DNA of 36,742 nt. Origin: an uncultured Veillonella sp. Lineage in GTDB: Bacteria > Bacillota > Negativicutes > Veillonellales > Veillonellaceae. Where the stretch lies: NCBI GenBank assembly GCA_915066865.1, contig CAJZEE010000012.1:1-36742 (forward strand), in the 5' to 3' direction. Position numbers and translations under genes: made by a program. The notes under the pieces are model-generated. The model was not told where the DNA came from, did not search any database, and saw only the letters and a program-made list of their open reading frames with translations. Position 1 is the stretch's first letter, and the number at the start of each line of letters is the position of its first letter. Shown here one piece after another: positions 8,631 to 17,247 of the stretch.

Positions 8631-10085
8631 ATGAGAGACGATAAATTCGGTATGCGTGGACTAACTTTTGATGATGTATTATTAATACCAGCAGCTTCTG
8701 ATATACTGCCTAATCAAGTAGAGTTAAAAACTCAATTAACTCGTGACATTACATTAAATATTCCTATGATTAGTTCTGGGATGGATACGGTTACCGAATC
8801 ACGGATGGCGATTGCTATGGCTCGTGAAGGAGGTCTTGGCGTTATCCACAAAAATATGTCTATTGAAGAGCAAGCTCATGAAGTTGACAAGGTAAAACGC
8901 TCTGAACATGGTGTTATCGTTGATCCTATTTTCTTAAGTCCTCAAAATTTACTATCTGATGCAGCAGAAATTATGGAAAAATATAAAATTTCTGGTGTAC
9001 CTATCACAGAACATGGTAAACTAGTAGGGATCATTACAAATCGCGATATGCGTTTTGAAACTGATTTAAGCCGACAAATCGGGGAATGCATGACAAAAGA
9101 TTCCCTTGTTACTGCACCGGAAGGTACATCTCTTGAAGCGGCGAAAGCTATTTTAAGCGAACATCGTATTGAAAAATTACCTCTTGTAGATGGCGATGGT
9201 AACTTAAAAGGCTTAATTACGATTAAAGATATTGAAAAAGCGACTAAATATCCAAATGCAGCAAAGGATGGCAGTGGTCGATTATTAGTTGGTGCCGCAG
9301 TAGGTGTTTCTCAAGATTTGTATGATAGACTTGATGCGCTTGTATCTGCTAAAGCTGACGTAATTATTGTTGATACTGCCCATGGGCATTCTGCAGGTGT
9401 TCTTCGTACGTTGAAGGACATTAAACAGGCGTATCCTCATATTCCTGTAATTGCAGGTAATGTGGCAACTGCAGCAGGCACTGAGGCTCTTATCGAAGCT
9501 GGAGCTGATGCAGTTAAGGTTGGTATAGGACCTGGTTCTATTTGTACAACTCGTGTTATTGCTGGTATTGGGGTCCCTCAAATTACGGCAGTCTATGAGT
9601 CTGCTCAAGTGGGGCGTCGTTATGGAGTTCCTATCATTGCTGATGGGGGTATTAAATATTCTGGAGATATTGCTAAAGCTATTGCGGCTGGTGCTAATGT
9701 AGTTATGATGGGTAATATTTTAGCGGGTACTGATGAAAGCCCTGGAGAAACAGTGATTTATCAAGGCCGTTCTTATAAAGTATATCGAGGCATGGGTAGT
9801 CTAGGGGCTATGAAACTTGGTAGTAAAGATCGATATTTCCAAACAGAAGCTAAGAAATTAGTTCCTGAAGGTATAGAAGGTCGAGTACCATATAAAGGTA
9901 TGTTGGCCGATACAATTTTCCAAATGGTTGGTGGTTTGCGTGCAAGTATGGGGTATTGCGGATGTCATAACATCCAAGAAATGATTGAAAACACTCAATT
10001 CATTCAAATTACAGCGGCTGGTTTGAAAGAAAGTCATCCGCATGATGTAAGCATTACCGTTGAAGCACCAAATTATAGTGGTTGA
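8631..10085 (+). CDS. guaB: Inosine-5'-monophosphate dehydrogenase
   Basis: Oxidises IMP to XMP with NAD+, the committed step to guanine nucleotides. The 484-residue protein has the split barrel with a CBS pair inserted at residues about 95-205, and the active-site loop GPGSICTTR with Cys305. GMDTVTESRMAIAMAREGG and the mobile-flap region (YRGMGSLGAM) are intact. An AAAGGAAAG ribosome site precedes the ATG. Only 15 bases separate it from the glycosyltransferase gene, so it may head the 8631-14204 unit. Confidence 0.97.
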   Translation: MRDDKFGMRGLTFDDVLLIPAASDILPNQVELKTQLTRDITLNIPMISSGMDTVTESRMAIAMAREGGLGVIHKNMSIEEQAHEVDKVKRSEHGVIVDPIFLSPQNLLSDAAEIMEKYKISGVPITEHGKLVGIITNRDMRFETDLSRQIGECMTKDSLVTAPEGTSLEAAKAILSEHRIEKLPLVDGDGNLKGLITIKDIEKATKYPNAAKDGSGRLLVGAAVGVSQDLYDRLDALVSAKADVIIVDTAHGHSAGVLRTLKDIKQAYPHIPVIAGNVATAAGTEALIEAGADAVKVGIGPGSICTTRVIAGIGVPQITAVYESAQVGRRYGVPIIADGGIKYSGDIAKAIAAGANVVMMGNILAGTDESPGETVIYQGRSYKVYRGMGSLGAMKLGSKDRYFQTEAKKLVPEGIEGRVPYKGMLADTIFQMVGGLRASMGYCGCHNIQEMIENTQFIQITAAGLKESHPHDVSITVEAPNYSG

Positions 10086-10100
10086 TAATGGAGTATTACA

Positions 10101-10823
10101 TTGAATAAACGTATTTCTGTTTTATCTGTGCCTATCGATTGTGTCACAATGGATGAGGCAGTCCAACGTATTTTACAATTAACTGAACAGCCGGGGCTAC
10201 ATTTAGTAGCAACGGCTAATGCAGAAATGGTTATGTTGGCTAATGAAAATCCTACATTGCACTCCATATTGAATAATGCTAGTCTCGTCGTTCCCGATGG
10301 GGCTGGCATTTTGTGGGCTGCAGAGCGTCAAGGAGAACATGTGCCTGAACGTGTAACAGGCGTAGACGTAACTAAGGAATTGTTTAAAGTTGCGGCGACT
10401 CATCAAATTCCTGTATACTGCTTGGGGGCGGCACCAGGTGTTGCTCAACGAGCGATTGATAATGTATCTGCTCAGGTAGGTGTATTAAATATAGCAGGAA
10501 TTCATGACGGATTCTTTGATAGTGCAGAGGAACAAGAAATCATTAAATCTATAGCTGAATCTAAGGCAAAATTGGTATTTGTTGCCTTAGGTGTGCCAAA
10601 GCAAGAACAATGGATTGCAGAAAAGTTGAGTCACCTCGATGGCGTAGTTGCCATCGGAATTGGTGGTTCCTTTGATGTCTTGGCAGGTAATATTCCTCGG
10701 GCCCCAGAATGGATGCAACAAAATCGACTTGAATGGTTGTATCGATTATATTTAGAACCTCAACGGATTGGCCGCATGTTGGCTATTCCAAAGTTTATGT
10801 GGACCGTTATTAGAAATAAATAG
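10101..10823 (+). CDS. WecG/TagA/CpsF family glycosyltransferase
   Basis: A 240-residue GT26 enzyme. Relatives transfer N-acetylmannosamine or its uronic acid to undecaprenyl-linked GlcNAc. Family blocks are present: VPDGAGILWAAERQG, ERVTGVD, YCLGAAPGVAQRA and FVALGVPKQEQWI. The start appears to be TTG 10101 with a weak ribosome site (ATGGAG). Lying before psd and pssA, it fits an envelope role, but the acceptor in this outer-membraned organism cannot be told. No membrane segment is evident. Confidence 0.86.
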   Translation: MNKRISVLSVPIDCVTMDEAVQRILQLTEQPGLHLVATANAEMVMLANENPTLHSILNNASLVVPDGAGILWAAERQGEHVPERVTGVDVTKELFKVAATHQIPVYCLGAAPGVAQRAIDNVSAQVGVLNIAGIHDGFFDSAEEQEIIKSIAESKAKLVFVALGVPKQEQWIAEKLSHLDGVVAIGIGGSFDVLAGNIPRAPEWMQQNRLEWLYRLYLEPQRIGRMLAIPKFMWTVIRNK

Positions 10824-10837
10824 AGGAGTGTTGAATC

Positions 10838-11479
10838 GTGCCTACAGGACCAATAATTAAGGAAGGGTTTCCTCTGATAGGAGCTATGCTCATTATCACT
10901 GTGGTGTTAGGATATTTAGGACATTATGTAATTGCGATTATTTCATTTATTCTGGCATTATTTTTCGTCAATTTCTTTAGAAATCCTAAACGTGTAATCC
11001 CTCAAGATCCAGATTTGATTTTATCCCCAGCAGACGGTAAAATCATGGATATTTCTGATGTATACGAAGATATTTACTTACACAAAGAGTGTAAAAAGGT
11101 AACTATTTTCTTATCTGTTTTTGACGTGCATGCTAATCGTGCGCCTATTGATGGTAAAATTACGTATCGTCACTATACGATGGGGAGTTTCCTACCAGCT
11201 TTCAAAGATGATGTAGGTTTTGAAAATGAACGTCATACTATTTGTATTGAAAATGATCGTACTTCCGTATTAGTAACGCAAATTGCGGGCCTTTTAGCGC
11301 GTCGTATCGTATCTTGGACAGACCTTGATAGCGTGCTTGAACGCGGCCAATTGTACGGGATGATTAAATTCGGTTCTTGTACTGAGCTCTATATGGATAA
11401 GAATGTAGAGTTGTTCGTGGAAAAAGGTCAACATATTACAGGCGGTGATACTGTTATCGGGAGGTTACTACATGAATAA
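10838..11479 (+). CDS. psd: Phosphatidylserine decarboxylase proenzyme
   Basis: Makes phosphatidylethanolamine from phosphatidylserine at the inner membrane. It is the short (213-residue) type. Hydrophobic segments lie at residues about 8-45, with VFDVHANRAPIDG and LLARRIVSW blocks after them. Self-cleavage to form the pyruvoyl group is expected between Gly179 and Ser180 in FGSC, giving an alpha chain of about 34 residues. GTG 10838 is preceded by GAGGAG. It overlaps pssA by eight bases, placing the two consecutive steps of PE synthesis together. Confidence 0.93.
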   Translation: MPTGPIIKEGFPLIGAMLIITVVLGYLGHYVIAIISFILALFFVNFFRNPKRVIPQDPDLILSPADGKIMDISDVYEDIYLHKECKKVTIFLSVFDVHANRAPIDGKITYRHYTMGSFLPAFKDDVGFENERHTICIENDRTSVLVTQIAGLLARRIVSWTDLDSVLERGQLYGMIKFGSCTELYMDKNVELFVEKGQHITGGDTVIGRLLHE

Positions 11480-12143
11480 ATCTATTATTCCAAATTTATT
11501 TACTAGTGCGAACTTAGCATTTGGTGTTCTTGGTATTACGTTGTCTGCTACTAATAATACATTCTGCGCAGCCATATGTATATTATTGTCTTTAGTAGCA
11601 GATGGGTTAGATGGGCGCGTAGCAAGAGCTTTAGGAGTTGCAGGACCAATGGGCCGGGAACTTGATTCTCTGTCTGATGTAGTGGGATTTGGTGTAGCGC
11701 CTGCCTATATGCTTTATATGAAAGAATTATATGGTTTAGGATGGATTGCATATGTGCCACTATTAGCTTTTGCAGTGCTTGGTGCATTTCGTTTAGCGCG
11801 ATTTAATATTAAAACTGACGAAGTTCATGGCTATTTTGAAGGTTTACCAATTCCAGCCGCTGGATGTTTAGCAGCGACTTACGTATTGTGTGGCGTATCG
11901 GTACCTCAATTTGTGTTGGTAATTTGTATGATTGGTATAGGTCTCCTTATGGTTAGTGAAGTTAAATATCCCGATTTTAAAGGTAAAAGTGAGATTTATA
12001 TCAATAAATTTTCTATTGTACTCACAGCCATATTTGTTGTAGCTTGTCTCGTGTATGATTGGCATACATGGGCCGTTATGATTTTTGCTGGTTATGTAAT
12101 GTTTGGGCTTATTAACGGGGCTTTAAATATAGTGCGTAAATAG
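11472..12143 (+). CDS. pssA: CDP-diacylglycerol-serine O-phosphatidyltransferase
   Basis: Integral membrane enzyme making phosphatidylserine from CDP-diacylglycerol and serine, the substrate of the adjacent Psd. The CDP-alcohol phosphotransferase motif is complete (DGLDGRVAR then GPMGRELDSLSD). Several hydrophobic helices span the 223 residues. ATG 11472 was chosen because GGGAGGT lies just before it; the open frame begins 27 bases earlier, inside psd. The eight-base overlap with psd suggests coupled translation. Confidence 0.94.
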   Translation: MNKSIIPNLFTSANLAFGVLGITLSATNNTFCAAICILLSLVADGLDGRVARALGVAGPMGRELDSLSDVVGFGVAPAYMLYMKELYGLGWIAYVPLLAFAVLGAFRLARFNIKTDEVHGYFEGLPIPAAGCLAATYVLCGVSVPQFVLVICMIGIGLLMVSEVKYPDFKGKSEIYINKFSIVLTAIFVVACLVYDWHTWAVMIFAGYVMFGLINGALNIVRK

Positions 12144-12162
12144 ATGTGTGGAGGAGAATAGT

Positions 12163-13425
12163 ATGAATTACCTACTGGATCTATTACTGATTCCTATGCA
12201 GGTAATAATCGTAATTTATACGGTTTATTATTTTATACTCGCTGTCGTAGGGATGTGGCGATCGCGAGTACATAAAAATTATACCCCTAAAAATTCCTTT
12301 GCCATCGTTGTATGCGCTCATAATGAGGAAGCTGTTGTTGGTGAGTTAGTTAAAAACTTACGTGGCCTAGATTATCCAGATGATCTGTACGATATTTTTG
12401 TAGTTGCCGATAACTGTACAGATAAGACTGCGGAAGTAGCAAGTGCTGCTGGTGCTAATGTACATGCACGTGAAAATAAACAAGAAATTGGTAAAGGTTA
12501 TGCCATGGGGTGGATGTTTGATCGGGTAGAACAAATGGATCGGAAATATGATGCATTCCTGATTTTTGATGCCGATAATTTAGTACATCCTCAATTTATG
12601 TTAGAAATGAATGATCATCTTGAAAAAGGTGAGTCTGTAATTCAAGGTTACTTGAACTCTAAAAATCCAACTGACTCTTGGGTAGCCGGTACGTTCTCTA
12701 TCGCCTTTTGGATGGTTAACCATATGTGGCATTTAGCAAAATATCGTCTTGGATTATCTACGGCTTTAGGTGGTACAGGCATGTGTATTCGTACATCTAT
12801 TATTCGCGAATACGGTTGGGATTGCAATAGCTTAACCGAAGATATGGAATTTTCCATGAAACTATTGACTCATGGTATCCGTACTTGTTGGGGGCATGAT
12901 GCTATCGTATACGATGAAAAGGTTACGACTATGATGGCTTCTTGCAGACAACGTTTACGATGGGCTCAGGGGCAATTTGACTGTGCGGGTCGATATATTC
13001 CTAAATTATTTGCTATTGGTATCAAAACAGGGAATATTATGATTTTGGATGGTATATTCCAAGTGAGTCAACCTTATTTCTTATTGTTGACAACCGTATA
13101 CTTGGTGTTATCCTACATCAATGCGTATACTCCAATTTATACAAATATTTTGTATCAAATTATGCCTATGTCTGTATGGACAATTATAGGTGTTGGTCAA
13201 TATCTATTCCCATTAATTGTATTGTTGAAAATCAAGGTACCACCAAAGATTTGGTTCTACTATTTACTATATCCATTATTTGTTTATTCTTGGATTCCAG
13301 TAAATATTTTAGGGTGGTTCCGCCGTCATAATAAGGTATGGTCTCATACAGTCCATACGAGAGCTGTGGGCTTAGATGATGTTAAATTAACACGTATGGG
13401 CAATATGAATAAGAATGAAAAATAG
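12163..13425 (+). CDS. Membrane glycosyltransferase, family 2
   Basis: A 420-residue GT2 enzyme with one N-terminal membrane segment (residues about 5-32), a cytoplasmic GT-A domain and three or four C-terminal membrane segments (about 290-395). Catalytic features are D136-A-D138 (metal/NDP-sugar), E226-D227 (base) and Q263-R-L-R-W267. This processive-type layout resembles synthases of beta-linked polysaccharides and lipid glycosyltransferases. ATG 12163 follows GGAGGAG. Its place after psd/pssA points to envelope glycan or glycolipid synthesis; sugar and acceptor are unknown. Confidence 0.85.
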   Translation: MNYLLDLLLIPMQVIIVIYTVYYFILAVVGMWRSRVHKNYTPKNSFAIVVCAHNEEAVVGELVKNLRGLDYPDDLYDIFVVADNCTDKTAEVASAAGANVHARENKQEIGKGYAMGWMFDRVEQMDRKYDAFLIFDADNLVHPQFMLEMNDHLEKGESVIQGYLNSKNPTDSWVAGTFSIAFWMVNHMWHLAKYRLGLSTALGGTGMCIRTSIIREYGWDCNSLTEDMEFSMKLLTHGIRTCWGHDAIVYDEKVTTMMASCRQRLRWAQGQFDCAGRYIPKLFAIGIKTGNIMILDGIFQVSQPYFLLLTTVYLVLSYINAYTPIYTNILYQIMPMSVWTIIGVGQYLFPLIVLLKIKVPPKIWFYYLLYPLFVYSWIPVNILGWFRRHNKVWSHTVHTRAVGLDDVKLTRMGNMNKNEK

Positions 13426-13442
13426 AATCTGTAGGAGTGACT

Positions 13443-14204
13443 ATGCATATTTTAATGTGTAATGACGATGGCATTTTAGCAGATGGTTTACGTCATCTTG
13501 CATCGTATTTAAGTCAATATTATAGAATTACCGTTGTAGCACCTGCTAATGAGCAAAGTGCTAAATCCCATGCATTGACGACCGAGGTTCCATTGAAATT
13601 AGATGCTTGCAATGGCGAGGATGAAAATCCTCGCCTTTATGCTCTAACGGGAACGCCGTCCGATTGCATGAAGTTCGGCCTCAGTTATTTATTGACTGAT
13701 GATATGCCAGATCTTGTAATTTCTGGAATTAATCATGGATTTAATTTAGGCTCTGATGTATTGTATTCCGGCACTGTTTCGGCAGCTATGGAAAGTGGTT
13801 TTTACGGTATTCCCGGTTTAGCATTATCTGTTGAGAGATATTCTGTTGAACGGGGAGACGAGATGCATCCATTTATACATGAATTGATTGAGAAAATTTA
13901 TGTGGCGGGTCAGTTTAGCGGTTTACTAAATGTGAACTTCCCATTACGTGGCACATGTGATTGGGACCATTTTAAAATGGTGAGCCAAGGCTTACAAACC
14001 TACAGTAATATTATCGAAGCTCGCATTAATTCAAGAGGACAGGATTATTATTGGTTAGCTGGCGAGCTAGACTATGGTGCTGAAAGTGTTCCTACAGATG
14101 TAGAATTTGCCCGTAAAGGCTATATTACAGGTGTCGCACTTACATGGAAACAACAATGTGATACGGATATGAAAAGGGTTCAAAATATTTTAGATGAAAT
14201 ATAA
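13443..14204 (+). CDS. surE: 5'/3'-nucleotidase SurE
   Basis: Metal-dependent nucleoside monophosphate phosphatase of the SurE family, 253 residues. The N-terminal signature ILMCNDDGILADG has metal-binding Asp8-Asp9; APANEQSAKSHALT, TGTPSDC and SGINHGFNLGSDVLYSGTVSAAMEG-like blocks (with S in place of the last G pattern) follow. ATG 13443 has AGGAG five bases upstream; a GTG two codons earlier is embedded in that ribosome site and is rejected. Last gene of the guaB-surE unit; the tRNA promoter begins nine bases later. Confidence 0.93.
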   Translation: MHILMCNDDGILADGLRHLASYLSQYYRITVVAPANEQSAKSHALTTEVPLKLDACNGEDENPRLYALTGTPSDCMKFGLSYLLTDDMPDLVISGINHGFNLGSDVLYSGTVSAAMESGFYGIPGLALSVERYSVERGDEMHPFIHELIEKIYVAGQFSGLLNVNFPLRGTCDWDHFKMVSQGLQTYSNIIEARINSRGQDYYWLAGELDYGAESVPTDVEFARKGYITGVALTWKQQCDTDMKRVQNILDEI

Positions 14205-14212
14205 AAAATATG

Positions 14213-14241
14213 TTGACATTGCTTAGGGATGTCTGTATAAT
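14213..14241 (+). promoter_or_regulatory. Consensus promoter of tRNA-Leu
   Basis: TTGACA (14213-14218), 17-base spacer, TATAAT (14236-14241): a perfect sigma-A promoter, 17 bases before the mature tRNA 5' end. Confidence 0.95.
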
Positions 14242-14258
14242 AACAAATGTTCCGATAC

Positions 14259-14342
14259 GCCGGAGTGGCGGAATGGCAGACGCACTTGACTCAAAATCAA
14301 GCGGGTAACACCGTGTGGGTTCAAGTCCCACCTCCGGCACCA
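14259..14342 (+). tRNA. tRNA-Leu(CAA)
   Basis: Acceptor arms GCCGGAG and CTCCGGC pair fully and the ACCA end is encoded. The anticodon arm CTTGA-CTCAAAA-TCAAG gives anticodon CAA, which reads UUG. A long class II variable arm (CGGGTAACACCGT) and the T loop GTTCAAGTC are present. It has its own promoter and terminator. Confidence 0.97.
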
Positions 14343-14346
14343 ACAT

Positions 14347-14382
14347 TAGGCGGTAAGACTTTTGTCTTACCGCCTATTTTTA
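14347..14382 (+). terminator. Terminator of tRNA-Leu
   Basis: Arms 14347-14359 and 14364-14376 are perfectly complementary over 13 bases around TTTT, followed by TTTTTATA. Confidence 0.94.
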
Positions 14383-14436
14383 TATTTATGAATTTATATA
14401 CTATAATATACATTATTAATTTCATGAGGTGACAGT

Positions 14437-15228
14437 ATGGATCAAGGTGTAATTGATTATATTACAAATATCTTCGATATTCCTAAACTTACTCAACAGG
14501 TTAGCGCTGTACAGATGCCATTGCCATTATCTCGCTTGGCAGAAATACCATTAGATGGATCTGTAAATCAGTGCCAAGGATTTTGTTATAATTCCAAAAA
14601 AGACGTTTTTGCTTTAGCTTGTATTAATTCAGATAATACGAAGCAAATTATTTATGAAATTAATCCAAAAACTTTTACTGTTGTTGCAAAATATGAGTAT
14701 AGTTATAAAAGTTTATTAGGTCATATGAATACCTTAACTTATAATTCTGTCAATAATCGTTACTATACAACAAATGCTGTTGTAGACGGATATAACCTTA
14801 CTCCTATTGAAGCGGATAGCATGATTGTTGAAGCACCGATTAAACTAAAAGAGAAAGTTTTTAATTTTGCATATGATAAAGTACGCAATGAATATGTATC
14901 AATTGTGCCTTTAACAAACTCTGAACGGACAATTAATTATTACGACTCCAATTTTAATCGTATTCGTTCTTATAAAATTGATGCTAACCATACAAACTTA
15001 AATAATAACGGTGCTTACGCAACTAATGGAAATACTTTATTTACAACGTTGACAACCTTTGTATACGTCGATGAAGAGGGGGTTGTTAAAAATATTAGCC
15101 CTTATGCTTCTGGAATGGAAGTAGAAGACATGGATTGTAGAAATGGTCAAATGTATATGGCGGTTAATCGCAAAGGTAAAGTTGAAATTTATAGTTTGTC
15201 TAGCCTACCATTTTCGGTAAATGTCTAG
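14437..15228 (+). CDS. Orphan propeller-like protein of unknown function
   Basis: I do not recognise a characterised family. The 263-residue protein has no signal peptide or membrane segment. From about residue 43 it shows five spaced repeats of the form aromatic/Asp, Asn-rich turn, then a hydrophobic beta strand: QGFCYNSKKDVFALAC, HMNTLTYNSVNNRYYTT, FNFAYDKVRNEYVSI, NNGAYATNGNTLFTT, EDMDCRNGQMYMAV. Spacing is about 42-48 residues, as expected for a five-bladed beta-propeller. The QGFxY and GHxNxLTYN style resembles TagC, helveticin J and phage tail-protein propellers; that link is tentative. GAGGTGA precedes the ATG and TATAAT lies at 14402-14407. Flanked by tRNA-Leu and acpS, with no mobile-element gene nearby. 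Confidence 0.7.
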   Translation: MDQGVIDYITNIFDIPKLTQQVSAVQMPLPLSRLAEIPLDGSVNQCQGFCYNSKKDVFALACINSDNTKQIIYEINPKTFTVVAKYEYSYKSLLGHMNTLTYNSVNNRYYTTNAVVDGYNLTPIEADSMIVEAPIKLKEKVFNFAYDKVRNEYVSIVPLTNSERTINYYDSNFNRIRSYKIDANHTNLNNNGAYATNGNTLFTTLTTFVYVDEEGVVKNISPYASGMEVEDMDCRNGQMYMAVNRKGKVEIYSLSSLPFSVNV

Positions 15229-15261
15229 ATATTACCCATGTTTTAATCCCCTTTATGAGTG

Positions 15262-15267
15262 TATAAT
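15262..15267 (+). promoter_or_regulatory. -10 box before acpS
   Basis: TATAAT lies 29 bases before the acpS ATG in the 68-base gap after the orphan gene. No convincing -35 partner was seen. Confidence 0.45.
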
Positions 15268-15296
15268 AATAGTATTAGGGTATTTTAGGAGCTATT

Positions 15297-15668
15297 ATGA
15301 AATTAGGGAATGATATTATAGAGATTGACCGTATACGTCAAGCTATAGAGAAATCAAGTTCATTTAAAGCGCGCGTTTATACGATTCATGAGATTGAATA
15401 TTGTAAAAGTCGGAATAAAGGATGCTACGAATCCTTTGCAGGTATATATGCTGCAAAAGAGGCTTTTATTAAAGCTTTAGGCACAGGGATGAGGCATGGA
15501 TCATGGCAAGATATAGAGATTTATCATGATGAATGGGGCGCACCCTTAATTCGTTTACAAGATACTTTCAAAGATATTTACGAAACATCAGGTTATATTG
15601 ATATTCATGTATCGATTAGTCATTGCAAGGATTATGCAATGAGTACAGTTATACTTGAAGGAGCATAA
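15297..15668 (+). CDS. acpS: Holo-[acyl-carrier-protein] synthase
   Basis: Transfers 4'-phosphopantetheine from CoA to apo-ACP. The 123-residue length is typical. Signature residues are visible: Asp6 in GNDIIEIDRI and Glu55 in YAAKEAFIKALGTG, the Mg-binding pair of AcpS. TTTTAGGAG precedes the ATG. One base separates its stop from the nnrD/E start, and the ribosome site of that gene lies inside acpS, so they are coupled. Confidence 0.95.
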   Translation: MKLGNDIIEIDRIRQAIEKSSSFKARVYTIHEIEYCKSRNKGCYESFAGIYAAKEAFIKALGTGMRHGSWQDIEIYHDEWGAPLIRLQDTFKDIYETSGYIDIHVSISHCKDYAMSTVILEGA

Positions 15669-15669
15669 G

Positions 15670-17247
15670 ATGAATATTTTAACTACAGAAGATGCTCGAT
15701 TTATAGATCGAGAGGTTCCTAAGCAATTAGGAATCTCTTTAGAAATCCTCATGGAAAATGCTGGACGTGGTATCGTAGATGCCTTATGGGGAGAGTACGA
15801 TTTATTTTCCCTGAATAATGGCCGTTCCATAAATAGTTTTGTTTTATTCATATGTGGTAAGGGTAATAATGGGGCAGATGGCCTTGTAGCGGCTCGCCAT
15901 TTGATGGAGCAAGGCGTACCAGCACAAATTGTACTAGTAGGAGATATAAAAAAGTGTAGTGATCTTTTTGCACTGCAAATTGAGCGCTGCAAAGCTATGG
16001 GCTGTAGCATCGATATGTATGATGAATTCAATGATTGGTCCAACGTAGCCATCGCTGTGGAAGGCATCATGGGAACGGGCTTTACTGGAAGGTTAAGAGA
16101 GGTGACTATCGATATATTGAACGATATTGATACTATGCGTAGTCAGTATAATTTTGATTTGTGGGCTATTGATGTACCTGCAGGTTTGGATGCTACTACT
16201 GGTCAAGTAGCAGAAGGCACACTGACCTATGATTATACTGTTACTTTTGGGGCAATCAAACAAGGTTTGTTATTATATCCCGGAAAGGCTATAGGAGGAA
16301 CCTCAGTGGTTGCTCCATTGGGGGCTCCTTGGCAGCATGTACTGGGTGAACATGTTAGAACTTTAACCATTGATTCTGATTTAGCTGAAAAAATTATCAA
16401 CTATCGTATCCCAATGGCGCATAAAGGCGTCAATGGAAACACTTTAATTATTGGTGGTTCAAATGATATGATAGGAGCCCCTATTTTGGCTGCTGAAGCG
16501 GCAGTTCATAGTGGTGCTGGTAAAGTAACATTAGCTGTACCCAAAATAATTAAACAGATTGTACAAAGCCGTGTCATACCTGAGGTGATGGTTAGTTCCA
16601 CAGAGACTAATAAAGAACTTTTTGATTGTCGCCAAGTTGTTGCTATGGGACCTGGTTTAGGTCGCACCCGTGAAATCTGTGATTTAGTGGATCATATTTT
16701 AGATGCTTACGAAGGAGCATTAGTACTAGATGCTGATGCTTTGTATGCATTGGGACATGTTGGTTGTGTTAATAAAGATGCCTTGCGCGATGGTGAGATT
16801 GAGTCTATATACGCGGTGAAACAAGATCTACCTTATTGTGTTATGACACCTCACTTAGGTGAATTTAGTAGACTTATTGATTTACCTATTAAATGGATTG
16901 AGCGTCATTATATCACGTTGGCTAGAGAATTTGCTAAGGCTCATCAAGTTATTCTTGTACTAAAAGGAATTCCTTCAATTGTGGCATTACCTGATGGAAC
17001 AGTGTATGTAAATACTATCGGTAATGCGGGCATGGGTACTGGCGGTATGGGAGATGTGCTGACCGGTGTAATTGCTGGTTTTATAAGTCAGGGTTATTCA
17101 CTACAAGATAGTGCTGTTCTTGGTGTATATGTACATAGTCGTAGTGCAGATATTCTGAATGAAACAAAGAGTTGGGGTTATACTCCGAGTGATGTCAGTA
17201 CTTCTTTAGGTTGTGTTATTAGTGAATTGTTGGGAGATTATGAATGA
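15670..17247 (+). CDS. nnr: Bifunctional NAD(P)H-hydrate epimerase / dehydratase
   Basis: Metabolite-repair enzyme: the N-terminal YjeF domain epimerises damaged NAD(P)HX and the C-terminal ribokinase-like domain dehydrates S-NAD(P)HX using ADP. In the 525 residues, CGKGNNGADGLVAARHL and WAIDVPAGLDATTGQV mark the epimerase (about 1-225). GGSNDMIGAPILAAEAA, AMGPGLGR, LDADAL, MTPHLGEF and NAGMGTGGMGDVLTG mark the dehydratase (about 240-520). ATG 15670 follows AAGGAG by six bases. It overlaps the next gene by ATGA. Confidence 0.95.
   Translation: MNILTTEDARFIDREVPKQLGISLEILMENAGRGIVDALWGEYDLFSLNNGRSINSFVLFICGKGNNGADGLVAARHLMEQGVPAQIVLVGDIKKCSDLFALQIERCKAMGCSIDMYDEFNDWSNVAIAVEGIMGTGFTGRLREVTIDILNDIDTMRSQYNFDLWAIDVPAGLDATTGQVAEGTLTYDYTVTFGAIKQGLLLYPGKAIGGTSVVAPLGAPWQHVLGEHVRTLTIDSDLAEKIINYRIPMAHKGVNGNTLIIGGSNDMIGAPILAAEAAVHSGAGKVTLAVPKIIKQIVQSRVIPEVMVSSTETNKELFDCRQVVAMGPGLGRTREICDLVDHILDAYEGALVLDADALYALGHVGCVNKDALRDGEIESIYAVKQDLPYCVMTPHLGEFSRLIDLPIKWIERHYITLAREFAKAHQVILVLKGIPSIVALPDGTVYVNTIGNAGMGTGGMGDVLTGVIAGFISQGYSLQDSAVLGVYVHSRSADILNETKSWGYTPSDVSTSLGCVISELLGDYE

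Noticed and set aside
14259..14342. tRNA-Leu as attachment site of an integrated element
   Set aside because: No integrase gene is present, and I saw no repeat of the tRNA 3' end elsewhere in the window.
14140..14346. Minus-strand open frame of 68 codons over the tRNA
   Set aside because: It reads antisense through tRNA-Leu and gives the familiar spurious peptide (VGLEPTRCYPLDF) that such tRNAs produce in databases.
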